Assembly: GCF_030053895.1 (NCBI RefSeq)
Contig: NZ_CP125781.1
Coordinates: 3,844,001 to 3,908,000, forward strand
Source: Trabulsiella odontotermitis
Lineage (GTDB): Bacteria; Pseudomonadota; Gammaproteobacteria; Enterobacterales; Enterobacteriaceae
Reading direction: 5' to 3'
DNA: 64,000 bases
Of the stretch, positions 35,631 through 44,484 are shown in pieces (position 1 is the stretch's first letter; each line of letters opens with the position of its first letter). A program made the position numbers and the translations under genes. Below the pieces are notes generated by a model. The model had not been told where the DNA came from. It worked only from the letters and a program-made list of their open reading frames with translations, and searched no databases.

Positions 35631-37220
35631 TTAATGTTCGCGTGTTTTGCGGAACTGCACGTCAGGGTAACGCTCCTGCGTGAGGTTCAGGTTGACCATC
35701 GTCGGCGCGATGTACGTCAGGTTGTCGCCACCATCGAGCGCCAGCTGGATTTCGTTCTTACGCTTAAACTCTTCGAATTTCTTCACGTCGGTGGATTCCA
35801 CCCAGCGAGCGGTCGCCACGTTGACAGATTCGTAAATCGCTTCAACGTTGTATTCGCTCTTCAGACGCGCAACCACCACGTCAAACTGCAGCACACCGAC
35901 CGCGCCGACGATCAGATCGTTGTTGGCAATCGGGCGGAACACCTGTACCGCACCTTCTTCAGACAACTGAACCAGCCCTTTCAGCAGTTGTTTCTGCTTT
36001 AACGGATCTTTCAGGCGAATACGGCGGAACAGCTCCGGCGCGAAGTTCGGGATCCCGGTGAACTTCATCATTTCACCCTGAGTGAAGGTATCGCCAATCT
36101 GAATGGTGCCGTGGTTGTGCAGACCGATGATGTCGCCCGGATACGCCTCTTCAACGTGCGAACGGTCACCCGCCATAAAGGTCAGCGCATCGGAGATCAC
36201 CACGTCTTTGCCAATGCGCACCTGGCGCAGCTTCATGCCCTTTTCGTATTTACCGGACACCACACGCATAAACGCCACGCGGTCGCGGTGTTTCGGGTCC
36301 ATGTTGGCCTGAATTTTAAAGACGAAGCCGGTGAATTTCTCTTCTTTGGCTTCCACTTCACGGGTATCAGTTTTACGCGGCATTGGCGCAGGCGCCCACT
36401 CCACCAGACCGTCAAGCATATGGTCGACGCCAAAGTTACCCAGCGCAGTCCCAAAGAAGACCGGCGTGATTTCCCCGGCAAGAAACAGCTCTTTGTCAAA
36501 TTCGTTAGACGCACCCTGTACCAGTTCCAGTTCATCACGCAGTTGCTGCGCCAGATCGTCACCGACGGCGCTGTCGAGATCCGGGTTGTTCAGCCCTTTG
36601 ACAATACGCACTTCCTGAATGGTGTGGCCTTTACCGGTCTGGTACAGGTAGGTTTCATCTTTATAGAGATGATAAACGCCTTTAAACAGCTTGCCGCAGC
36701 CGATAGGCCAGGTGATTGGCGCGCAGCCAATCTTCAGCTCGTTTTCCACTTCATCCAGCAGTTCCATGGGATCACGGATGTCGCGGTCGAGTTTGTTCAT
36801 GAAGGTCAGGATCGGCGTATCGCGCAGACGGGTGACTTCCATTAGCTTACGGGTCCGGTCTTCAACGCCTTTCGCCGCGTCGATGACCATCAGACAGCAG
36901 TCAACCGCCGTCAGCGTACGATAGGTATCTTCAGAGAAGTCTTCGTGCCCCGGGGTGTCGAGCAGGTTGACCAGGCAGTCGTGATACGGAAACTGCATCA
37001 CAGACGTGGTGATAGAAATACCACGCTGTTTTTCCATCTCCATCCAGTCGGACTTCGCATGCTGGTTTGAGCCACGGCCTTTAACCGTACCGGCCGTCTG
37101 AATGGCCTGTCCGAACAGTAATACTTTTTCGGTGATGGTCGTTTTACCGGCATCCGGGTGGGAGATGATGGCAAAAGTGCGGCGTTTCGCCACCTCTTGC
37201 AAATAAGGAGACAACGTCAT
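35631..37220 (-). CDS. prfC: Peptide chain release factor RF3
   Basis: 529 residues, the E. coli length. Translational GTPase that recycles RF1/RF2 from terminated ribosomes. G1 is SHPDAGKTT, G3 is DTPGHEDF and G4 is NKLD. The C-terminal domains III-IV are complete. Confidence 0.98.
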   Translation of the reverse strand: MTLSPYLQEVAKRRTFAIISHPDAGKTTITEKVLLFGQAIQTAGTVKGRGSNQHAKSDWMEMEKQRGISITTSVMQFPYHDCLVNLLDTPGHEDFSEDTYRTLTAVDCCLMVIDAAKGVEDRTRKLMEVTRLRDTPILTFMNKLDRDIRDPMELLDEVENELKIGCAPITWPIGCGKLFKGVYHLYKDETYLYQTGKGHTIQEVRIVKGLNNPDLDSAVGDDLAQQLRDELELVQGASNEFDKELFLAGEITPVFFGTALGNFGVDHMLDGLVEWAPAPMPRKTDTREVEAKEEKFTGFVFKIQANMDPKHRDRVAFMRVVSGKYEKGMKLRQVRIGKDVVISDALTFMAGDRSHVEEAYPGDIIGLHNHGTIQIGDTFTQGEMMKFTGIPNFAPELFRRIRLKDPLKQKQLLKGLVQLSEEGAVQVFRPIANNDLIVGAVGVLQFDVVVARLKSEYNVEAIYESVNVATARWVESTDVKKFEEFKRKNEIQLALDGGDNLTYIAPTMVNLNLTQERYPDVQFRKTREH

Positions 37221-37311
37221 AGTTAAAGTCTTCTGTGTAAGCGCACGGCGTCAGGCCGTGCACGAGAATCGAAAAATGCGGCTATTTTACTCAAGACCGA
37301 AGGTCAGACAA

Positions 37312-37989
37312 TCATTGTTTACACAGGAGTTGCTCCAGTTCATTTAAGGTGCTGACCGTCCACGTCGGCTGGATACCTTCCGGCTGCTCGCGATGGTGCG
37401 CATTCAGCCAGCAGGTCGCGAGACCGGAATTGATGCCGCCGAGAATGTCTGACGCGGCGGTATCGCCCACCATCAGCACCCGCGAACGGTCGGGATGACC
37501 CGCTTTTTCCAGCGCGTAATCAAAGATGCGCGGATCCGGTTTCGCGACGCCCACCTCTTCGGAAATAATCAGTAAATCAAAATGATCGCGAAGCCCGGTA
37601 CGCTCCAGGCGAATTTGCTGCAGCGAGGTGAAACCGTTGGTGATGATCCCCATTTTCACCTTGCCCTGCAGGGCATTGAGTAGCGAAACCGCGCCCGGCA
37701 GCGGTGCGCAAATCTCCGCCATGGCGTTCATAAACGCATCATTGAGATCGCCCGGCGGCACGTTCAGACGCGCAGACCAGTCCTGAAAGCGCTGGTGTTG
37801 CAACTGCAGCGACGTGATCGCGCCGTTCTGATAATCGACCCACAGCGGTTTATTGACGGCCTGGTAGTCCTGGAAATCTTCGGCGGTAAAAGTCACGCTA
37901 TAGTCGAGAAACATCCGCTGTAAGCCGGTAAAAGAGTCAAACGTAAACAGCGTTTCATCGGCATCAAAGAAAATCCAGTCCCACTTCAT
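37312..37989 (-). CDS. yjjG: YjjG, pyrimidine nucleotidase (HAD family)
   Basis: 225 residues. Catalytic DxD in FFDADETLF, motif II threonine in ITNGFTSLQ and motif IV VGDTAASDILG. It removes phosphate from non-canonical pyrimidine nucleotides (house-cleaning). It sits 16 bases after the rimI stop, in the holD-rimI-yjjG operon. Confidence 0.95.
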   Translation of the reverse strand: MKWDWIFFDADETLFTFDSFTGLQRMFLDYSVTFTAEDFQDYQAVNKPLWVDYQNGAITSLQLQHQRFQDWSARLNVPPGDLNDAFMNAMAEICAPLPGAVSLLNALQGKVKMGIITNGFTSLQQIRLERTGLRDHFDLLIISEEVGVAKPDPRIFDYALEKAGHPDRSRVLMVGDTAASDILGGINSGLATCWLNAHHREQPEGIQPTWTVSTLNELEQLLCKQ

Positions 37990-38005
37990 CGTATCACCTT
38001 GTGTC

Positions 38006-38452
38006 TTACATACTTATTGGCAGAGCCATAATAATGGCGTCTTCGCGTCCCTCTGCGGTGGGGTAATAGTTCTTGCGAATGGTCGCCTCGTTGAAGCCTA
38101 AGCTTTCATAGAGTGCGATGGCGGCGACGTTAGACGCACGAACCTCCAGCCACAGCGTGACGACGCCGTGTTTTTCCAGCGCGTCGATCAGATGTTCCAG
38201 CAGCGCCCGTCCCAGCCCGTGGCGCTGGTAAGCGGGATCCACCGCGATATTAAACAGGGTCGCTTCATCCAGCACGACCTGAGTGATCGCAAATGCCGCT
38301 ATCTCGTTTTCCGTTTCCAGTTTGAGGTTGAAATAACGGTCGCCCTGATTGCTGGCAAAGGTTTTTTCGCTCCACGGAAAGGCGTGAGCGCGTTTTTCAA
38401 TCTGCCACGCGCGGGGCAAATCAGCCGTGCTGAGGGAAGAAATCGTGTTCAT
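38006..38452 (-). CDS. rimI: RimI, ribosomal protein S18 alanine N-acetyltransferase
   Basis: 148 residues from ATG at 38452 (MNTISSLS), as in E. coli; a 44-codon upstream extension overlaps holD out of frame. GNAT fold with acetyl-CoA loop YQRHGLGRALLEHL and C-terminal ALYESLGFNEATIRKNYY. It acetylates the N-terminal alanine of S18. The first 32 bases overlap the end of holD. Confidence 0.95.
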   Translation of the reverse strand: MNTISSLSTADLPRAWQIEKRAHAFPWSEKTFASNQGDRYFNLKLETENEIAAFAITQVVLDEATLFNIAVDPAYQRHGLGRALLEHLIDALEKHGVVTLWLEVRASNVAAIALYESLGFNEATIRKNYYPTAEGREDAIIMALPISM

Positions 38453-38834
38453 GAGCACAAATTTGTTGCCATAGCGCCATGCGCGCTTCCGCACTGGCCC
38501 GTAATTCATCGAATGCAGGCGTCGATACCTGCGCCCCCTCCAGCGAAACGGCGGCGGGCGCTCCCAGCAACCAGCTGTTAGCACGACTGCCCTGTGGCAG
38601 CATCACGGCGCGCTCCGGCGTCAATTGCAACACCTGGTCCGGTGAGAGCATTAACGCGCGCAGCACATCGCTGATGAAAGGATCCGCGAGATCGGGCAGC
38701 GTCTCAGCCACCATCACCAGCCGCACATGCGGTGGAATTGCTATCGCAATCTCCCCCTGCAATGCGCCCGGACGACGCAGCGACCACTGAGTGATACCCA
38801 GTTGCTGTAATTGCCAGTCTCGTCGGGATGTCAT
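38421..38834 (-). CDS. holD: DNA polymerase III psi subunit
   Basis: 137 residues from ATG at 38834 (MTSRRDWQLQQLGIT), identical in length to E. coli HolD. The psi protein links chi and single-strand binding protein to the clamp loader; the N-terminal 28 residues that bind tau/gamma are conserved. An open 35-residue extension upstream runs to the divergent rsmC start and is not used. Confidence 0.95.
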   Translation of the reverse strand: MTSRRDWQLQQLGITQWSLRRPGALQGEIAIAIPPHVRLVMVAETLPDLADPFISDVLRALMLSPDQVLQLTPERAVMLPQGSRANSWLLGAPAAVSLEGAQVSTPAFDELRASAEARMALWQQICAHEHDFFPQHG

Positions 38835-38937
38835 CACGCCATTCTCCTGTCTGTCAGGCGCCGAAATATAGCAAATTCGTCGAACTTGCGCCAACAAACC
38901 ACTATAATCGCCGCCGTCGTTAATTGAGGATTTAGCC

Positions 38938-39966
38938 ATGTCTGCTTTTACCCCGGCAAGTGAAGTCTTGCTGCGTCACAGTGATGATTTCGAACCACGC
39001 CGTATTCTGTTTGCCGGTGATCTGCAGGACGATCTCCCCGCTCGCCTTGAGACCGCCGCCAGCCGCGCGCATACCCAGCAGTTTCACCACTGGCAGGTGC
39101 TGAACCGCCAGATGGGCGATGACGTTCGCTTTAGCCTGGTGGCGGACGCGACCGATGTGGCGGATTGCGATACGCTCGTCTATTACTGGCCAAAAAACAA
39201 GCCCGAAGCGCAATTCCAGCTGATGAACCTGCTGTCGCTGTTGCCAGTGGGCACCGATATTTTCGTGGTCGGCGAAAACCGCAGCGGTGTACGCAGTGCC
39301 GAGCAGATGCTGGCCGAATTCGCACCGCTCGCTAAAATCGACAGCGCGCGCCGCTGTGGTTTGTATCACGGTCGCCTCGACACCCAGCCTGCGTTCGACG
39401 CTAACGCTTTCTGGAGAGAATATCACCTCGATAATCTGACGATTAAAACCCTGCCGGGCGTTTTCAGCCGCGATGGTCTCGACGTCGGCAGCCAGTTGCT
39501 GCTCTCCACGCTGACGCCTCATACCAAAGGCAAAGTGCTGGATATCGGCTGTGGCGCCGGTGTGCTGGCCGCAGCACTCGCCAGCCACTCGCCGAAAGTG
39601 CGCTTAACATTGTGCGATGTCAGCGCACCAGCAGTGGAAGCCAGTAAAGCGACCCTGAGCGCGAACGGCATTGAAGGCGACGTGTTTGCCAGCAACGTCT
39701 TCTCTGAGGTGAATGGTCGCTTTGATATGATCATCTCCAACCCGCCGTTCCACGATGGCCTGCAGACCAGCCTTGACGCCGCGCAAACGCTGATTCGCGG
39801 CGCGGTGCGTCATCTGAATAGCGGCGGCGAGCTGCGCATTGTCGCTAACGCCTTTCTGCCCTACCCGAACGTGCTGGATGAAACCTTTGGTTTTCATGAG
39901 GTGATTGCCCAGACCGGGCGTTTCAAAGTTTACCGCGCCATCATGACGCGTCAGGCGAAAAAGTAA
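38938..39966 (+). CDS. rsmC: RsmC, 16S rRNA m2G1207 methyltransferase
   Basis: 342 residues with a GAGGATTTAGCC ribosome site. Two Rossmann-like halves; the C-terminal one is active, with SAM motif VLDIGCGAGVLAAAL and the N-methyltransferase motif NPPFHDG. Acts on G1207 in assembled 30S subunits. Divergent from holD, 103 bases apart. Confidence 0.97.
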   Translation: MSAFTPASEVLLRHSDDFEPRRILFAGDLQDDLPARLETAASRAHTQQFHHWQVLNRQMGDDVRFSLVADATDVADCDTLVYYWPKNKPEAQFQLMNLLSLLPVGTDIFVVGENRSGVRSAEQMLAEFAPLAKIDSARRCGLYHGRLDTQPAFDANAFWREYHLDNLTIKTLPGVFSRDGLDVGSQLLLSTLTPHTKGKVLDIGCGAGVLAAALASHSPKVRLTLCDVSAPAVEASKATLSANGIEGDVFASNVFSEVNGRFDMIISNPPFHDGLQTSLDAAQTLIRGAVRHLNSGGELRIVANAFLPYPNVLDETFGFHEVIAQTGRFKVYRAIMTRQAKK

Positions 39967-39983
39967 GATTTCAACGTCACGGG

Positions 39984-40012
39984 GCCGATCGCCCATTTTT
40001 GCAGCGATCGGC
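39984..40012. other. Hairpin after rsmC
   Basis: GCCGATCGC (39984-39992) pairs exactly with GCGATCGGC (40004-40012). No T-tract follows on either strand, so it is not a clear terminator; it may stabilise the rsmC 3' end. Confidence 0.5.
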
Positions 40013-40032
40013 AAAACCCCCACAATTAACTA

Positions 40033-40060
40033 TTGACGAATAGCGGAAAACCACTAGAAT
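40033..40060 (+). promoter_or_regulatory. Promoter of the leuQPV tRNA operon
   Basis: TTGACG (40033-40038), 16-base spacer, TAGAAT (40055-40060), then the GC-rich discriminator GCGCCTCC. That discriminator is typical of stable-RNA promoters under stringent control. Confidence 0.8.
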
Positions 40061-40101
40061 GCGCCTCCGTGGTAACGATTCTTTCATAGAGTCGATGGTA
40101 T

Positions 40102-40188
40102 GCGAAGGTGGCGGAATTGGTAGACGCGCTAGCTTCAGGTGTTAGTGTCCTTTCGGACGTGGGGGTTCAAGTCCCCCCCCTCGCACCA
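40102..40188 (+). tRNA. leuQ: tRNA-Leu (CAG), first copy
   Basis: 87 bases with encoded CCA. Class II tRNA with anticodon CAG at 40136-40138, T-arm GGTTCAAGT and a long variable arm with TCCTTTCGGA. The order leuQ/leuP/leuV is inferred from the rsmC side in E. coli. Confidence 0.96.
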
Positions 40189-40216
40189 TAATCCACGCAA
40201 ATATCGCTCGCACTGT

Positions 40217-40303
40217 GCGAAGGTGGCGGAATTGGTAGACGCGCTAGCTTCAGGTGTTAGTGTCCTTACGGACGTGGGGGTTCAAGTCCCCCCCCTCGCA
40301 CCA
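40217..40303 (+). tRNA. leuP: tRNA-Leu (CAG), second copy
   Basis: 87 bases, identical to the first copy except the variable-arm loop (TCCTTACGGA). CCA is encoded. 28 bases separate it from the first copy. Confidence 0.96.
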
Positions 40304-40333
40304 ACGAGGCGATATACAAAATAAGATGACTGT

Positions 40334-40420
40334 GCGAAGGTGGCGGAATTGGTAGACGCGCTAGCTTCAGGTGTTAGTGTTCTTACGGACGTGGGGGTTC
40401 AAGTCCCCCCCCTCGCACCA
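40334..40420 (+). tRNA. leuV: tRNA-Leu (CAG), third copy
   Basis: 87 bases with encoded CCA. The variable arm has TTCTTACGGA, so one stem pair differs from the second copy (G-U instead of G-C). 30 bases separate it from the second copy. No hairpin terminator follows, only a T-rich stretch. Confidence 0.96.
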
Positions 40421-40454
40421 ATTATCTTATCTCCTGCTTTTCCTTTCTTATGCT

Positions 40455-40694
40455 TTATCCCAGCAGTTTCATATTCAGCATGATCAGCATCATTCCGCCG
40501 ATCAGCGCGACGCATGACGGCAGCAGAACGTAATGGCGCAGCTTGTGGTGCCAGATCATCAATGATGCCAGCAGTAACCCCACGACGATAAGCCCACGCC
40601 AGGTCTCCGCAGAAAGATCCGCAAACCCGAGTGCGGCAATGATGCCTCCCGGGATCAACATGCCCCAACCACTTCCTAATGCGCGCTGCAACAT
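40455..40694 (-). CDS. yjjZ: YjjZ-like DUF1435 inner membrane protein
   Basis: 79 residues from ATG at 40694 (MLQRALGSGWGMLIPG), with GAGAGG as ribosome site; the frame continues 25 codons upstream, but that part overlaps the Fur-box promoter. Three hydrophobic segments suggest a small inner-membrane protein. It occupies the position of E. coli yjjZ beside the leu tRNAs. Function unknown. A strong Fur box upstream predicts iron repression. Confidence 0.75.
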   Translation of the reverse strand: MLQRALGSGWGMLIPGGIIAALGFADLSAETWRGLIVVGLLLASLMIWHHKLRHYVLLPSCVALIGGMMLIMLNMKLLG

Positions 40695-40713
40695 GGTTTT
40701 GCCTCTCACATCG

Positions 40714-40749
40714 ATAATGATAACCAATAGCATATGATAATTTTTATCA
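40714..40749 (-). promoter_or_regulatory. Fur box upstream of yjjZ
   Basis: TGATAATTTTTATCA (40735-40749) fits the 7-1-7 Fur palindrome TGATAAT-N-ATTATCA at 13 of 14 defined positions. A second, partial element, GATAATGATAACC (40713-40725), is adjacent, giving an extended Fur region 20-55 bases upstream of the chosen start. Confidence 0.75.
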
Positions 40750-40866
40750 TTTATCGCTTTGAGATGCAATGCCGCTTAACTTTACGTAAGCAGTAATGAC
40801 AGTTCTCCAGGAAGGTGATAAATTGTGCACCTGACATAAATACATTCGATTCTCTAATGTTTTGCC

Positions 40867-42012
40867 ATGCCTCTTATTTGCATGGTGGCTTTCTTCATCT
40901 TTGGCGCCGTGGTTTTTTTAATATTCAGATTACTAACGATATATTCTATGACAGCACACGCCTGGCAATCTCTGCGCAGCAAAAAATATCGGCTCTCTTT
41001 GCGGTTATTTTTATTTCTTAATTTATTTTCAGCATTCTTTTCTCTGCTGAGCCCGCTCTACAGCGTGTATAGCAGCATCCTGCCGGTGGCGACGATCGCG
41101 GTGGGCAGTAGCCTGATATTGTTATGGCACTGGCGTTTTCCACAAAAGAAAATAAACCTTTTATGCATATCTTTAGCAGCAGGTTGTTTGTGGGCATGGC
41201 ATGTGGGGGTAAAAACTCTCGAGCTGCCGGCGAATAATACGAGTTATGTGATTATCGCGTTATTAACGATTCTTTTTATTGGAACCATTTCTTTTTCTAA
41301 TAACATCAGAGCGTTTACGCTGAATTCATTGCCGGTGGTAATCACATGTCTGGTCGTCAGCCATGGCGAGCAGTGGATCCGCATGCTTTATTGTTTTGTG
41401 CTGCCACTGGTGGGCGTCTCCATCCATTACGTCATTCAGAAACGTTACGATAAGTTTGCCCAGCAACTGATGTATCAGCTTATTGCAGAACGAGAAACGC
41501 TGAATGATCTCAGCATGCTCGATCCGCTGACCGGCCTGTACAACCGCCGCGGGCTACAACACCGTCTGGACGAGCAACTGGCGCAGAACACGGAAGATCA
41601 CTACGTGATGCTGCTCGATATCGATCATTTCAAAGCTTATAACGATCACTATGGCCATATGATGGGCGATAAAGCCCTGATCCGCGTTTCTGCGGCGATT
41701 CGCAACGCCGTGCGCTCGCGGGATATCGTCGCCCGTTACGGGGGAGAAGAGTTTATGGTGCTGCTGCCGCAAAGCGACGCCCAGAGCGCGATGCGTACCG
41801 CCGAGCGGATCCGCCAGCAAGTGTACGATTTGAAAATCCCGCATATGTTCAACGAGAGCGTGGCGACCAATGTGACGATCAGCATTGGCATCGCGCCGCT
41901 GATTGCCAATAACATTAATCTCGCGCTGGAAAATGCCGACCGGGCGCTTTACGAAGCCAAGCATTTGGGTCGCAACAATATCCTCACCAGTGAGCAGTTC
42001 ACCCCCGCGTGA
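40867..42012 (+). CDS. Membrane-bound diguanylate cyclase (GGDEF domain)
   Basis: 381 residues. About six N-terminal hydrophobic helices to about residue 195 and a short linker, then a GGDEF domain (about 215-378). Its DPLTGLYNRRG, LLDIDHFKAYNDHYGH and active-site signature YGGEEF are intact, so it should make c-di-GMP. No RxxD inhibitory site stands immediately before GGEEF. I recognise the arrangement next to fhuF from Salmonella (STM4551). The start lacks a good ribosome site; ATG at 40882 is an alternative. Confidence 0.85.
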   Translation: MPLICMVAFFIFGAVVFLIFRLLTIYSMTAHAWQSLRSKKYRLSLRLFLFLNLFSAFFSLLSPLYSVYSSILPVATIAVGSSLILLWHWRFPQKKINLLCISLAAGCLWAWHVGVKTLELPANNTSYVIIALLTILFIGTISFSNNIRAFTLNSLPVVITCLVVSHGEQWIRMLYCFVLPLVGVSIHYVIQKRYDKFAQQLMYQLIAERETLNDLSMLDPLTGLYNRRGLQHRLDEQLAQNTEDHYVMLLDIDHFKAYNDHYGHMMGDKALIRVSAAIRNAVRSRDIVARYGGEEFMVLLPQSDAQSAMRTAERIRQQVYDLKIPHMFNESVATNVTISIGIAPLIANNINLALENADRALYEAKHLGRNNILTSEQFTPA

Positions 42013-42026
42013 CGCCCTCCCCGTCA

Positions 42027-42062
42027 CGCGCTGGCGATAAAAGCCGCGCTGGCGATAAAAGC
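42027..42062 (+). repeat. 18-bp tandem duplication
   Basis: CGCGCTGGCGATAAAAGC occurs twice head to tail (42027-42044 and 42045-42062) directly after the diguanylate cyclase gene. No coding meaning; probably a slippage duplication. Confidence 0.9.
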
Positions 42063-42093
42063 CTTGCGATTGTATTTATCTATAGCTAGGATT

Positions 42094-42112
42094 GGCAATC
42101 ATTATCATTTAG
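42094..42112 (+). promoter_or_regulatory. Fur box upstream of fhuF
   Basis: The plus-strand segment GGCAATCATTATCATTTAG reads CTAAATGATAATGATTGCC in reverse, containing the core ATGATAATGATT of the Fur consensus. It lies 20 bases before the fhuF start. E. coli fhuF is a Fur- and OxyR-controlled gene. Confidence 0.75.
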
Positions 42113-42131
42113 ATTTGTATCCAGCAATCCT

Positions 42132-42920
42132 ATGGCATTTCGTTCCGCGACACTGGCAGCCGACATCATCTGGCGAACCCCGCTTCCTTCACCGGAAAGC
42201 GCGCTGGCGGCGTCGGTGCGGGAAAAAATCGCTGAACTGCGCCCGCATTTGCTGGATTTTGTTCGTCTTGATGAAACACCGCCGCATCAGGCGAAAACCC
42301 TGGCGCAGTGGACTCGCCCCGGCGAACTAAGCTCCCTGCTGGCGATCTATTCTGACCATATTTACCGTAATCAGCCGACGCTGACCCGCGAAAACAAACC
42401 GCTGATTTCGCTCTGGGCGCAGTGGTACATCGGCCTGCTGGTGCCGCCGCTGATGCTGGCGCTGTTAACCGAAGCGCAGACCATCGCGCTCTCCCCGGAA
42501 CATTTCCATGTCGAATTTCATGAGACCGGCCGCGCGGCCTGTTTCTGGATTGACGTTCACCATGATCGTTTTACCAGCCAGCTATCGCCTGCCGATCGCA
42601 TGGAAACGCTGATCACGCGCGCGCTGATGCCCGTCGTCGATGCGCTGGCAGCGACCGGTGAGATCAATGCGAAGCTTATCTGGAGCAATACCGGTTACCT
42701 GATCCACTGGTATCTGGGAGAAATGAAAACGCTGTTAGGTGATGAACTGCTTGATACGCTGCGCCATCGCTGCTTCTTTGAAAAGCAGCTTTCCGATGGG
42801 CAGGATAATCCGCTCTGGCGCACCGTGGTGCCACGCGACGGTTTACTGGTTCGCCGCACCTGTTGCCAGCGTTACCGCCTGCCGGATGTCCAGCAGTGCG
42901 GTGACTGTACGCTGAAATAA
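42132..42920 (+). CDS. fhuF: FhuF, ferric siderophore reductase
   Basis: 262 residues, the E. coli length. The C-terminal cysteine pattern CC-x10-C-x2-C (RTCCQRYRLPDVQQCGDC) binds the 2Fe-2S cluster that reduces ferric hydroxamate siderophores in the cytoplasm. Preceded by a Fur box, so induced by iron starvation. Convergent with the PTS gene; a GC-rich hairpin lies between the stops. Confidence 0.95.
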   Translation: MAFRSATLAADIIWRTPLPSPESALAASVREKIAELRPHLLDFVRLDETPPHQAKTLAQWTRPGELSSLLAIYSDHIYRNQPTLTRENKPLISLWAQWYIGLLVPPLMLALLTEAQTIALSPEHFHVEFHETGRAACFWIDVHHDRFTSQLSPADRMETLITRALMPVVDALAATGEINAKLIWSNTGYLIHWYLGEMKTLLGDELLDTLRHRCFFEKQLSDGQDNPLWRTVVPRDGLLVRRTCCQRYRLPDVQQCGDCTLK

Positions 42921-42927
42921 CCAAACA

Positions 42928-42949
42928 CCCGGCAGCCATCGCCGCCGGG
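42928..42949. terminator. Hairpin between fhuF and the PTS gene
   Basis: CCCGGC (42928-42933) and GCCGGG (42944-42949) form a REP-like stem between convergent genes. No long T-run is present. Confidence 0.5.
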
Positions 42950-42957
42950 CATCTTGT

Positions 42958-44301
42958 TTATGCCGCCTGTTCGTTCTCTTCTGCCGCACGCTGTGCTTCG
43001 GCATCTTCTTGCGCCAGCAGTTGTTTCTCATAAACCTTAAAGAACGGGTAATAGATAACCGCGGATACGCAGGCCAGAATCACCACCAGGATCGCCGCAC
43101 GGAAATCCCAGCCTAACGCCCACGCCCCGCCAATAGGCGCCGGTGCCGTCCAGGGCACCACGGAAATCACCCGGCCAATCAGATCCAGTTTCATCGCAGC
43201 CCAGGCGATGATGGCGTTGATCATTGGCGCTAACAGAAACGGAATAAAAAACACCGGGTTCATGACGATTGGCGTACCGAAAATGACCGGTTCGTTGATA
43301 TTGAAAATACTGGGCACCACGCTCAGACGGCCAATGGATCGCAAATGCACTGAACGACTGCGCAGATAACAAATCACCAACCCCATCGTCGCGCCGGAAC
43401 CGCCGACCACAATAAAGAACGTCCAGAAGGCTTCCATGAAGATGTGTGGCAGTGGCGCGCCCTGCGCCAGCGCGGTCTGGTTCATACCCAGGTTGGTAAG
43501 CCAGAACATTTGCAGCATACCGGAGACAATCGCCGCCCCGTGAATGCCAGCAAACCACAACAAGTGACCAATCAGTACCGCCAGTAAAATCGCTGGCAGC
43601 GAATCAGCCGCCGCCACCAGGGGTTTAAAGATAGCCATAATGGCCTGTGGGATCAGCATGCCAAACTGGCTTTGAATCAGCAGGCTCAACGGATACAGTG
43701 TTACCACGACGACCAGCACCGGAATCAGCAAATCAAAGGAGTTTTTGATCATCGGCGGCACCTGGTCCGGCAGACGAATGCCGATATTGCGCACGCGCAG
43801 GAAGCGCATCATTTCCACACAATACAACGCCACCAGAATGGCGGTGAAGATCCCCGTCCCGCCCAGGCTGTCTACCGGCAGCGTGCCGTTGGTTTTCGGC
43901 GCGGCCACCAGCAGAAACGCCATGATTGACAGCATGGCGCACATGAAGGGGTCGAGTTGATGCGTTTTTTCGTAGTGCTTGCCGAGGTTGTAAGCGATAG
44001 CAGCACAAATATAAATGGACATGATCCCCATCGTCATATCAAACGGCGTGAGAATTCGCCCTTCATACTCTTTCGCCAGATCCAGCCATGCACGGGCAAA
44101 ACCCCAGGTGGTGTCCGGGGAAAATGGCGGATAGGCAAAGACCAACAGGAAGGAACCCACAATCATAAATGGCATCGCGGAAATAAAGCCGTCACGGATC
44201 GCCATGACATGGCGCTGGGACGAAATACGACCGGCGATGGGACTGACGTAATTTTCAACAAACCGGAATATCAGATTAAACGCAGCATGGTTAGCAGACA
44301 T
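42958..44301 (-). CDS. PTS EIIC, cellobiose/lactose family
   Basis: 447 residues, full length for an EIIC of the Lac family. About ten TM helices. Motifs LLWFAGIHGAAIVSGML, GGSGATMGLVICYL and NINEPVIFGTPIVMNPVFFIPF resemble ChbC. It would import a beta-glucoside or disaccharide. No EIIA, EIIB or phospho-glycosidase genes adjoin it, so it must borrow partners or be an orphan. A LacI-type double operator lies 184 bases upstream. The exact sugar cannot be told. Confidence 0.85.
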   Translation of the reverse strand: MSANHAAFNLIFRFVENYVSPIAGRISSQRHVMAIRDGFISAMPFMIVGSFLLVFAYPPFSPDTTWGFARAWLDLAKEYEGRILTPFDMTMGIMSIYICAAIAYNLGKHYEKTHQLDPFMCAMLSIMAFLLVAAPKTNGTLPVDSLGGTGIFTAILVALYCVEMMRFLRVRNIGIRLPDQVPPMIKNSFDLLIPVLVVVVTLYPLSLLIQSQFGMLIPQAIMAIFKPLVAAADSLPAILLAVLIGHLLWFAGIHGAAIVSGMLQMFWLTNLGMNQTALAQGAPLPHIFMEAFWTFFIVVGGSGATMGLVICYLRSRSVHLRSIGRLSVVPSIFNINEPVIFGTPIVMNPVFFIPFLLAPMINAIIAWAAMKLDLIGRVISVVPWTAPAPIGGAWALGWDFRAAILVVILACVSAVIYYPFFKVYEKQLLAQEDAEAQRAAEENEQAA

Positions 44302-44484
44302 AGCAGCTCTCCTGACAGGCCATAGGCAGTAGCACAGCGATTAAGAGTTTATTGCCATGCGGTGAACTGCCTGGCACGCCGGATAATCCGGCGGTAATGC
44401 TCAGTAGGTTACGTTTCATACACGGCTCTAATTATGTGATGACAGAGGAAGTTACAAAATGAGTATTAATCGCCGCGGCGCTGA

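Noticed and set aside
38453..38584. 44-residue extension of RimI
   Set aside because: It is a shadow of holD in another frame; RimI begins at MNTISSL.
38835..38939. 35-residue extension of HolD
   Set aside because: It reaches into the rsmC start; HolD begins at MTSRRDWQ.
39984..40012. Rho-independent terminator of rsmC
   Set aside because: The stem is perfect but no T-tract follows on either strand, so it is listed only as a hairpin.
40102..40420. Three 87-base direct repeats with 28-30-base spacers, resembling a short CRISPR array
   Set aside because: Each repeat folds as a class II tRNA-Leu with anticodon CAG and encoded CCA; these are the leuQPV tRNA genes.
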